Shown piece after piece: positions 1 through 5,959 of a stretch of DNA of 11,495 bases. Within the stretch, counting starts at the first letter, position 1. Each line of letters begins with the position of its first letter. The DNA comes from Bacillota bacterium. Lineage in GTDB: Bacteria > Bacillota > Clostridia > Lachnospirales > Lachnospiraceae. A program made the translations under genes and the position numbers. The notes beneath the pieces are model-generated. The model ran no database searches. It was given only the letters and a program-made list of their open reading frames with translations, and was not told where the DNA came from. The DNA lies in contig JAEZFH010000112.1 in the NCBI GenBank assembly GCA_023437885.1, positions 1 through 11,495 of the forward strand, read 5' to 3'.

Positions 1-1
1 G

Positions 2-3000
2 GAAGAGGGAGTCCAGCCCTGGAAGAAGGATAGGGTTAAGGAGCTGAGGGAGGAAGTAAAGAAGGGAATAAAGGATCTGGCAAACCAATATTTCTTTCAG
101 CCGCCGGAGGAGATGCTGGCAGACCTGCAGGCCGTCGGCAGGATTATGCAGGTGCTTTTTGATCTTACTCTGGAGTTCATGGATGAATTTGGCGGGAAGA
201 AGGAAGAGAAGAACCTGATTGATTTCAATGATCTGGAGCATTTTGCACTCAAAATCCTTGTGAGGGAGGAGTCTTTGACGGATGCAGAGGGAGGCGCCAT
301 CGCAAGGCCGACCGATGCTGCAATTGAGCTGAGCGAGCAGTTTGCAGAGATTCTGATCGATGAGTATCAGGACAGCAATATGGTGCAGGAGACAATTCTG
401 CGGAGTATCTCCAGGGAGGATATGGGAAGGCCGAACCGTTTTATGGTGGGTGATGTAAAGCAGAGTATCTATAAATTCCGCCTGGCGATGCCGGAGATAT
501 TCATGGAGAAGTATGGAAGCTACTCCTGTGAAGAGCAGACCCGGGAGGGAGAGGTCAATTATTATCAAAGGATTGACCTGGATAAGAATTTCCGGAGCAG
601 GGAAACGGTATTGAAGTATGTTAACCAAATCTTTGAACAGATCATGCAGCGGAATGTGGGGGGGATTGTCTATGATGAGGCAGCCTCACTAAAATATGGA
701 GAGCTATATGAGGAGGTTCTTTCTCCGGAAGATATGCCGCCCGAGGAGATTTGCTCCAGAATTGCCCGGGATACGGAGCTCCTCTTAATAACAGAGGAGG
801 ATGCGGATGCTTTGCCAGATACCGGGGAAGACAAAGAGGAATCGGAGGAGGAGGAAGCGGTTTATACCAAGCGGGAACTGGAAGCCCGGGCTATCGTAAG
901 AAGAATTAAGGAGATCATCAATCCGGAGACCGGAATGATGGTATTTGATCAGAAATCCAGGCTTCACCGCCTGGCAAGATTGAAGGATATTGTTATTTTG
1001 CTGCGAAGTATGGCAGGATGGTCGGATGTTTTTGTTAATACACTGATGCAGGAGGGAATTCCGGCTTATGCGGATACTGGCACAGGATATTTTCAGACGC
1101 TGGAGATTACGAGCATTCTAAATATGCTGAGGATCATTGATAATCCGAGACAGGATATTCCCCTGGCTGGGGTACTGTATTCTCCCATGGTTGGTCTGAC
1201 GACCACAGAGCTTGCATTCATCCGGGCATCCCACCGCAATGTCAGTATGTATTCTGCGTTGCTTCAATATGCGGAGGAAGAATTAGGCCAAGGTGCAGAG
1301 GAGATGTCTGGTCGAACTGCGGGAGAAGTTCCTGTCCAAGAGGCAGGGAATGTGTCCGGTCGATTCACGAAGGAATTGCCCGGTCAAGGTACGGAGGAAG
1401 CATCCAGTCAAGGTGCAGAACAAGTGCCCGATCAGGGAGCAGGAGAGGCTGGACAAGACATAAGGAACCGATCTGACCAAGCAGCAGATGAAGTGTCCGG
1501 GAATTCATTAAAAGTCAAGGTTGCCGATTTCTTGAAACAATTAGAGGAGTTTCGTTTATTGGTGAATCACACGCCAATTCATGAGCTGATCCAACTCGTG
1601 TTGGATAAAACCGGCTATTACTACTATGCAAGTGCCATGCCGGGCGGAGAGCAGAGGCAGGCCAATATGGATATGCTGATTGCCCAGGCTGTACGGTTTG
1701 AAAAGGGAAGCTATAGCGGATTGTTTCATTTTATCAGGTATATCGAAAAGCTTCATAAGTATGAGGTTGATTTCGGAGAGGCAGCGACAACCGGGGAACA
1801 GGATAATACCGTACGGATTATGAGCATCCATAAGAGTAAGGGACTGGAGTTTCCGATCGTGATTGTGGCCGGTATGAGCAAGCAGTTTAACACCCAGGAT
1901 ATCAGAAGCAGCATTGTACTTCACAGTGAGCTTGGCGTCGGGCCGGATTATATCGACAGCAAATTAAGAACGAAGGTCCCTACCTTGCTCAAAAAAGTAA
2001 TACAAAAGAAGGTTCAGATAGAGAATCTCGGAGAAGAATTGCGGGTATTATATGTTGCCATGACCAGAGCCAGGGAGAAATTAATCCTCACAGGCTATTT
2101 AAAATCCATGGAAGGGATTAGGAATAAGGAATTCTCCTTTTTTGAGAAACTGTCGGCAAAGAGTTATCTGGACTGGGTATTGCCGGCGATGGTTAATTGC
2201 ATGGGAAGTGCTCCCGAAAGAGAAGAAGGTTTATTTTTCTGGAAACAGAATTCCATGGTAATCACAGTAATGACCCGGAATGAGATTTTGCGGGAGGAGA
2301 TAACAAAGCAGATCTTTAGGAACAAAGATATTCGGGAGCTGGAAGAGATGCATCAGGATAAAACCTATGATTTTGAACTGAGAGAAGAAATTAAAAGCAG
2401 ATTTAACTATGAATATCCCCATCAAAAGGAAGCTGCCTTAAAGGTGAAAATGACGGTATCAGAATTGAAAAAGCTGGGTCAATTCCAGGATGAGGAGCAA
2501 AGCCTCAATCTGTATCATAGCAACCGTGAGAGGCTCCGGGACGAGGAGGGCACGGTACCTGCATTCCTTCGAGGGAATGAGACGGTCATCTCAGGTACGG
2601 ACCGGGGCAGTATCTACCATAAGGTTTTAGAACTGATTAATCTGTCTGAATTTTCGGAGGAGAAGCTGCCGCAGGAGGAATTACATCAGAGATTACAGCA
2701 GCAGTTGGATCAGATGATACGCAAGAACCGGCTGAAAGCTGAAGATATCAAAAAGTTAAATCTAAATTATATTAATACTTTTCTGTCCGGTGATATCGCG
2801 AAACGTATGTGCAGGGCTCAGCTGGGGAATAAGCTTTATAAGGAAAAGCAGTTTGTCATGGGTTTAAAGGCATCAGAGGTATTGAAGGAGACCGACAGCG
2901 AAGAATTGATATTGATTCAGGGTATTATCGACACCTTCTTTGAGGAGGAGGGTGAACTGGTATTGGTTGACTATAAATCGGATCTGGTATCGGAGGAAGA

Positions 3001-3133
3001 GCAGTTGGTACATCGCTATAAGGTGCAGCTTTTGTATTATAAGAGAGCCTTGGAGCAGATGATGGGCAAGAAGGTAAAGGAGATGATAATTTATTCCCTG
3101 CCACTTGGAAAAGAAATCCGAATAGATGAGTAG
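2..3133 (+). CDS. addA: AddA, ATP-dependent helicase/nuclease subunit A (5' end missing)
   Basis: AddA is the UvrD-like 3'-5' helicase and nuclease subunit of AddAB, which resects double-strand breaks for recombination. The frame is open from base 2, so the start and the Walker A motif lie upstream; 1043 residues are visible of a family that usually has about 1200-1250. Helicase motifs appear in order: motif II LIDEYQD near 353, motif III GDVKQSIYKFR near 450, motif IV LDKNFRSR near 577, motif V IMSIHKSKGLEFP near 1817, motif VI LRVLYVAMTRARE near 2040. The C-terminal RecB-type nuclease is intact: GSIYHKVLEL near 2604 and GIID...VDYKSD near 2921-2983, with the Asp and Asp-Tyr-Lys metal/catalytic residues. 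An acidic stretch lies near 795-860. A tandem 8-residue repeat (1286-1498) interrupts the helicase region between motifs IV and V and is not part of the family core. addB normally lies just upstream, outside the window. Assignment is firm. Confidence 0.96.
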   Translation, partial: EEGVQPWKKDRVKELREEVKKGIKDLANQYFFQPPEEMLADLQAVGRIMQVLFDLTLEFMDEFGGKKEEKNLIDFNDLEHFALKILVREESLTDAEGGAIARPTDAAIELSEQFAEILIDEYQDSNMVQETILRSISREDMGRPNRFMVGDVKQSIYKFRLAMPEIFMEKYGSYSCEEQTREGEVNYYQRIDLDKNFRSRETVLKYVNQIFEQIMQRNVGGIVYDEAASLKYGELYEEVLSPEDMPPEEICSRIARDTELLLITEEDADALPDTGEDKEESEEEEAVYTKRELEARAIVRRIKEIINPETGMMVFDQKSRLHRLARLKDIVILLRSMAGWSDVFVNTLMQEGIPAYADTGTGYFQTLEITSILNMLRIIDNPRQDIPLAGVLYSPMVGLTTTELAFIRASHRNVSMYSALLQYAEEELGQGAEEMSGRTAGEVPVQEAGNVSGRFTKELPGQGTEEASSQGAEQVPDQGAGEAGQDIRNRSDQAADEVSGNSLKVKVADFLKQLEEFRLLVNHTPIHELIQLVLDKTGYYYYASAMPGGEQRQANMDMLIAQAVRFEKGSYSGLFHFIRYIEKLHKYEVDFGEAATTGEQDNTVRIMSIHKSKGLEFPIVIVAGMSKQFNTQDIRSSIVLHSELGVGPDYIDSKLRTKVPTLLKKVIQKKVQIENLGEELRVLYVAMTRAREKLILTGYLKSMEGIRNKEFSFFEKLSAKSYLDWVLPAMVNCMGSAPEREEGLFFWKQNSMVITVMTRNEILREEITKQIFRNKDIRELEEMHQDKTYDFELREEIKSRFNYEYPHQKEAALKVKMTVSELKKLGQFQDEEQSLNLYHSNRERLRDEEGTVPAFLRGNETVISGTDRGSIYHKVLELINLSEFSEEKLPQEELHQRLQQQLDQMIRKNRLKAEDIKKLNLNYINTFLSGDIAKRMCRAQLGNKLYKEKQFVMGLKASEVLKETDSEELILIQGIIDTFFEEEGELVLVDYKSDLVSEEEQLVHRYKVQLLYYKRALEQMMGKKVKEMIIYSLPLGKEIRIDE
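1286..1498 (+). repeat. 24-bp degenerate tandem repeat inside addA (8-residue protein repeat)
   Basis: Seven consecutive 24-bp units start at 1286, 1310, 1334, 1358, 1382, 1406 and 1430; an eighth (1475-1498) follows a 21-bp gap. The encoded units read GQGAEEMS, GRTAGEVP, VQEAGNVS, GRFTKELP, GQGTEEAS, SQGAEQVP, DQGAGEAG and, after the gap, DQAADEVS. A G/C-A-A/G-G-G core near each unit's start and the final Ser or Pro codon are the best conserved. Because the unit is a multiple of three, gain or loss of units keeps addA in frame. The encoded peptide is rich in Gly, Glu, Gln and Ser and is probably a disordered surface loop. Confidence 0.85.
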
Positions 3134-3238
3134 AAGTTGGTTACACTCTAGTCAATAAAGTATAGAATATAATGTAAGCGTAGTGAGGATAGTGCGAAAC
3201 TGATTCTGAAAAAGCCAGCATCATTGAGTCACTTGCAC

Positions 3239-3250
3239 AGCAAGCTTGCT
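3239..3250. repeat. 12-bp perfect palindrome downstream of addA
   Basis: AGCAAGCTTGCT is a perfect 12-bp palindrome in the 243-bp spacer between addA and the spore protein gene. A further GCAAGC at about 3281 could pair with the GCTTGC half as an RNA stem, but with a long loop. No U-run follows, so it is not a convincing terminator. The rest of the spacer (3134-3310) shows no gene I can support. Confidence 0.4.
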
Positions 3251-3311
3251 TGCGATTCCCGATTGGTGAAAACAAGAGCAAGCGGTAAATCACTTACTTT
3301 ATGTTAACAAG

Positions 3312-3339
3312 ATCATGAACATGACTTTTTGTTCATGAT
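3312..3339. repeat. 9-bp inverted repeat overlapping the spore gene promoter
   Basis: ATCATGAAC (3312-3320) and GTTCATGAT (3331-3339) are exact reverse complements with a 10-bp spacer. The right arm contains most of the putative -10 element. It could be an operator, or chance symmetry in promoter sequence; there is no U-run after it, so it is not a terminator. Confidence 0.6.
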
Positions 3340-3340
3340 A
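3313..3340 (+). promoter_or_regulatory. Possible sigma-G-type promoter for the spore protein gene
   Basis: CATGATA at 3334-3340 fits the CATnnTA -10 element of forespore sigma-G promoters, and TCATG at 3313-3317 resembles the GnATR -35 element apart from its first base, with a 16-bp spacer. A transcript starting near 3347 would have a leader of about 30 nt before the ATG at 3377. Spore protein genes of this type are normally read by sigma-G, which supports the call; the -35 match is imperfect. Confidence 0.45.
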
Positions 3341-3376
3341 AATAGTAAAATATAAATTGACAGAAGGGTGATAATC

Positions 3377-3568
3377 ATGAGTAAAAAACAGGAAGAAATC
3401 GATCTGGACAATATAAAACCGGAAGAAAAATTAAAGTATGAGATAGCGGAGGAGCTTGGATATCTGGATAAGGTAATGGCTACCGGCTGGAAGTCCCTGA
3501 CAGCCAAAGAATCCGGCAGAATTGGCGGATTAATGACAAAACGTAGAAGAGAAATGAAGAAGAATTAA
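3377..3568 (+). CDS. Small acid-soluble spore protein, alpha/beta type
   Basis: This 63-residue protein belongs to the alpha/beta SASP family, which coats and protects DNA in the dormant spore and is degraded by the GPR protease on germination. Two family blocks are visible: LKYEIAEELG (residues 19-28), containing the Glu-Ile-Ala GPR cleavage region, and the C-terminal SGRIGGLMTKRRREM (46-60), equivalent to the conserved GxxGGxxTKR DNA-binding motif. It is basic at the C-terminus. The ATG at 3377 is preferred to an in-frame GTG at 3368, since AAGGG (3364-3368) lies 8 nt before this ATG and overlaps the GTG. The gene stands alone between addA and a HAD gene, as many SASP genes do. The sequence resembles the clostridial branch more than Bacillus SspA/SspB. 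Confidence 0.92.
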   Translation: MSKKQEEIDLDNIKPEEKLKYEIAEELGYLDKVMATGWKSLTAKESGRIGGLMTKRRREMKKN

Positions 3569-3657
3569 GGGATAGTTTTTGAGGAATAACTTTTTGAGCG
3601 TCAGATACAACGGGTGGGATTTGGACACACGCAGAATCCCCGGAGGTGGAGGAGATA

Positions 3658-4395
3658 ATGAATAAACCGAAGATGATAATGTTCGATTATGGTCAGACCC
3701 TGATTTCGGAGGGAAGCTTCAACGGTGAGGGCGGAGCCAAAGCGGTGCTTAAGCATGCGAGAAAGAATCCCAGTCAGATATCTGCCAGGGAGCTTCAGGA
3801 ATTTGCGAAAACACTGAACCGGGAGATTGGAAGGTATGATCCGGACCCCAGCAAAGCCCCTTATATTGAGGTTCATAATCTTATGTTTCAAAGTTACTTA
3901 TATGAGTATTATGATATTGAGCTGGATCTGACTCCGGAAGAGACAGAGCGGATATTTTGGGACAATGCCGCGGAGGGGAAGACAACAAGGAATGTGGAGC
4001 TTCTTCTGGATTATCTGAAGGAGCAGAAGATCAGGACAGCGGTAATCAGCAACATCTCCTTCAGTGGTAAGGCGCTGAAGGAAAGAATACATAGAATACT
4101 TCCTGACAATGAGTTTGAATTCATACTGGCAACCAGCGAATATGTATTTCGTAAGCCCCATAACCGCATATTTGAGCTGGCTCTGCGAAAAGCCGGCGTA
4201 AGGCCCCAGGAGGTATGGTACTGCGGGGACAATGCCTATTATGATGTGGAGGGTGCCCGCCGGATGGGGATTTTTCCTGTATGGTACCGGGGAGCCTTAG
4301 AGGAGCATAATAAGCAGCAGCCCAGGGAGGAATGTCTCACCATAAACGACTGGGCGGAGATGATTGAGTTAATAGATAAAATCCCTTCAGAGTAA
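3658..4395 (+). CDS. HAD-superfamily (subfamily IA-like) hydrolase
   Basis: A 245-residue HAD-fold protein, probably cytoplasmic and acting on a small phosphorylated metabolite; the substrate cannot be told. The four HAD motifs are present: motif I FDYGQTL with nucleophile Asp10, motif II VISN with Ser131, motif III RKPHNRIF with Lys166, and motif IV CGDNAYYDVEGA with Asp191 and Asp196. Residues about 20-110 form the alpha-helical cap placed after motif I, as in subfamily I enzymes. The position two after the nucleophile is Gly12, not the Asp used as general acid/base in most HAD phosphatases, so classical phosphatase chemistry is uncertain. The ATG at 3658 has GGAGG at 3648-3652 with 5 nt spacing; an in-frame GTG at 3646 lies beside that site and is less likely. 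It is 89 bp after the spore gene and may be transcribed with it. Confidence 0.88.
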   Translation: MNKPKMIMFDYGQTLISEGSFNGEGGAKAVLKHARKNPSQISARELQEFAKTLNREIGRYDPDPSKAPYIEVHNLMFQSYLYEYYDIELDLTPEETERIFWDNAAEGKTTRNVELLLDYLKEQKIRTAVISNISFSGKALKERIHRILPDNEFEFILATSEYVFRKPHNRIFELALRKAGVRPQEVWYCGDNAYYDVEGARRMGIFPVWYRGALEEHNKQQPREECLTINDWAEMIELIDKIPSE

Positions 4396-4415
4396 GACGG
4401 TTTAAAGTAAATAAT

Positions 4416-4460
4416 GGCTGCAGATGTGGATACTCCTTGCGGAGAGCCACGTCTGCAGCC
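4416..4460. terminator. Bidirectional intrinsic terminator between convergent HAD and xylR genes
   Basis: A 14-bp stem pairs 4416-4429 (GGCTGCAGATGTGG) with 4447-4460 (CCACGTCTGCAGCC) with one G-T wobble, and an inner CTCC/GGAG stem (4433-4436 with 4441-4444) closes a TTGC loop. A T-rich tract (CTGTTTTGTT) follows on the plus strand, and ATTATTTACTTT follows on the minus strand, so it can serve both genes. Its position 20 bp past the HAD stop and about 58 bp past the xylR stop fits. Confidence 0.85.
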
Positions 4461-4518
4461 TAACTGTTTTGTTATTAATTTCAGCGGCAAGCATTTATAA
4501 TTTGCCCTTAGAGGTAGT

Positions 4519-5679
4519 TTATCCCCTGAGGCTGATATGGTTAAGCTTAAGGTTATCTACCCCAAGGAAGCCTTTAATCGCTACACAGACACCGCCAAGT
4601 AAAATGGAAGTATCCTGGAGTACCGATGGAACAATGCGGAGATAGCTGTTCATCCTGCTGGTTAAGGCGGCTTCAATCTTCTCTGTGATGTGGGGGAAGA
4701 AGATGGTGAAGGAGCTGTTAATAATCACGATATCCGGGTTGTAGGCATTGAGGATGTTATTTACGCCGATGGACATATATTTGACGAAATCATCCATGAT
4801 CTTAACGGCATCCGCATCACCGGCCTCATAAGCAGTGCTGAATTGTTCAAAGCTCATCTCTTCCGTATTCTTCATTCTGGCAAATTCATGGAGCAAATTC
4901 CGTTCGGAAGCATACTGCTCAAAACAACCCTTGTTCCCGCAGGGGCATTGCCTGCCGTCAATCTCAATAATCGTATGGCCGAATTCGCCGGCCCTGCCGT
5001 TATAGCCAGTATATAGCTGATGGTTTACGATAATGCCGAGACCGATCCCGGAGTGGACGCTGATATTGGCTATGTTTGCGTAATCATATTGGAAGGTTTT
5101 CTCACCGATAACGGAGAGATTAGCTTCATTTTCCAGATAGACGGGAGTATTAAAATGATCCTCCAGGCTTTCTGCCATATTAATTCCAGACAAATTATAA
5201 TAAGGTGCAAAGGACACCTGGTTACCCGCAATCACACCATGAATTCCCAGAGTGATCCCGACCAGATTATAGGGGGTCTCCTTGGGCAGCTTCATAGATT
5301 CTACCAGATCAATCAGGACATGGATCAAGTTGGCGGAATTCTTCGGAGTTTTGATCTGCTTTAGACTGCAGTCCTCACCGATCAGGTCCGATACCAATGC
5401 GGAGATGGTATCAACACCGAGATCGATGCAGATAACATAGCCGGCTTTTTTATGGAGGCTTAATAAAATCGGCTTGCGTCCCAGATTGGTATCATCGCTT
5501 CTGATTTCTATTACCAGCTTTTTATTGATAAGTTCCTGGACAATCGCGGAAATGGTTGCTTTTGTCAGCCCCAAATGCTTGGCAATTGCGGCTCTTGATA
5601 TTGCTGTATTATTTATGATTGTCTCTAACACCAGATTAGTATTAATATCCCGTATGAGTTCCTTACTGCCTGTTACCAT
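4519..5679 (-). CDS. xylR: XylR-like ROK-family transcriptional repressor
   Basis: A 386-residue ROK-family repressor. The N-terminal winged helix-turn-helix covers residues 14-60, with AISRAAIAKHLGLTKATISAIVQEL as its core. A sugar-kinase-like domain follows: IDLGVDTISALVSD (85-98), SGIGLGIIV (210-218) and the zinc site GEFGH...CPCGNKGC, with His235, Cys245, Cys247 and Cys252 all present. The usual catalytic Asp of ROK kinases is Glu185 in ENEAN, as in known repressors, so it should sense rather than phosphorylate sugar. It is divergent from xylB, the classic XylR arrangement, so xylose is the likely inducer. ATG at 5679 is chosen because GAAGGG lies 8 nt upstream; a TTG at 5700 is in frame but lies before this ribosome site. 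Binding probably occurs at the palindromes at 5836-5854 and 5904-5926. Confidence 0.9.
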   Translation of the reverse strand: MVTGSKELIRDINTNLVLETIINNTAISRAAIAKHLGLTKATISAIVQELINKKLVIEIRSDDTNLGRKPILLSLHKKAGYVICIDLGVDTISALVSDLIGEDCSLKQIKTPKNSANLIHVLIDLVESMKLPKETPYNLVGITLGIHGVIAGNQVSFAPYYNLSGINMAESLEDHFNTPVYLENEANLSVIGEKTFQYDYANIANISVHSGIGLGIIVNHQLYTGYNGRAGEFGHTIIEIDGRQCPCGNKGCFEQYASERNLLHEFARMKNTEEMSFEQFSTAYEAGDADAVKIMDDFVKYMSIGVNNILNAYNPDIVIINSSFTIFFPHITEKIEAALTSRMNSYLRIVPSVLQDTSILLGGVCVAIKGFLGVDNLKLNHISLRG

Positions 5680-5722
5680 TACAGTCACCCTTCGTATCAA
5701 TTTAATTTATCGTAAACCTTTA

Positions 5723-5751
5723 ATTATATTGCAAAGCTTTCATTATTCCAT
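5723..5751 (-). promoter_or_regulatory. Possible xylR promoter
   Basis: On the minus strand a perfect TATAAT (5728-5723) lies 44 bp before the xylR ATG, with a weak -35 ATGGAA (5751-5746) at 17-bp spacing. A second minus-strand TATAAT at 5788-5783 has no recognisable -35. The assignment is tentative. Confidence 0.3.
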
Positions 5752-5801
5752 AAATCTTCAATGATAAGTCTGCGATACCTTCATTATATCCATGTTAACA
5801 T

Positions 5802-5815
5802 AAAAAAAATTTTTT
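5802..5815. other. A8T6 tract, probable DNA bend upstream of the xylB promoter
   Basis: Eight A followed by six T form a phased A/T tract of the kind that bends DNA, lying about 50 bp before the -35 box of the xylB promoter and between the two divergent genes. It may help bring operators together or act as an UP-like element; only the sequence is certain. Confidence 0.4.
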
Positions 5816-5835
5816 GAAAAGAGAAATTATTAGAT

Positions 5836-5854
5836 TTGTTTAGTTGCTTAACAA
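5836..5854. promoter_or_regulatory. Candidate XylR operator O1
   Basis: TTGTT (5836-5840) and AACAA (5850-5854) form an imperfect palindrome; within 19 bp, seven of nine positions pair, with one further T-G. The AT-rich TTTGTT half resembles XylR half-sites of Bacillus (TTAGTTTGTT). It sits 8 bp upstream of the xylB -35 box. Confidence 0.45.
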
Positions 5855-5862
5855 GATGCTGC

Positions 5863-5891
5863 TTGACATCAAAGATACAAGTTGCTATAGT
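5863..5891 (+). promoter_or_regulatory. Sigma-A promoter of xylB
   Basis: TTGACA at 5863-5868 matches the consensus -35 exactly, and TATAGT at 5886-5891 matches five of six -10 bases, with the optimal 17-bp spacer. Transcription should start near 5898, giving a leader of about 60 nt. This is the strongest promoter sequence in the window. Confidence 0.85.
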
Positions 5892-5903
5892 TATTTCAGA
5901 CAT

Positions 5904-5926
5904 TAGTTTATTCATCAAATCAATTA
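5904..5926. promoter_or_regulatory. Candidate XylR operator O2 in the xylB leader
   Basis: TAGTTTATT (5904-5912) and AATCAATTA (5918-5926) match as inverted arms at seven of nine positions across a 5-bp spacer. The left half, TTAGTTTATT from 5903, differs by one base from the Bacillus XylR half-site TTAGTTTGTT. It begins just after the expected start of transcription, where repressor binding would block xylB. Confidence 0.5.
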
Positions 5927-5959
5927 CTGCAAAGACTGAATATAAAAGGAGACTAAGCT

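Noticed and set aside
1283..1480. Minus-strand frame opposite the addA repeat
   Set aside because: Its apparent repeats are the complement of the addA minisatellite; no ribosome site or promoter supports it.
1286..1498. Short tandem units that could be mistaken for a CRISPR array
   Set aside because: Units are contiguous 24-mers without unique spacers, are degenerate, and lie in frame in addA.
3616..3640. GGGATT/AATCCC hairpin before the HAD gene as a terminator of the spore gene
   Set aside because: Six-bp stem, 13-nt loop, no U-run, and it runs straight into the HAD ribosome site.
4690..5364. Open plus-strand frames opposite xylR
   Set aside because: They are antisense to a clearly conserved ROK gene, lack ribosome sites and show no protein family features.
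5730..5742. TGCAAAGCTTTCA as a catabolite-repression (cre) site near xylR
   Set aside because: It has GC where the cre core has CG and pairs at only four of six symmetric positions; too weak to call.
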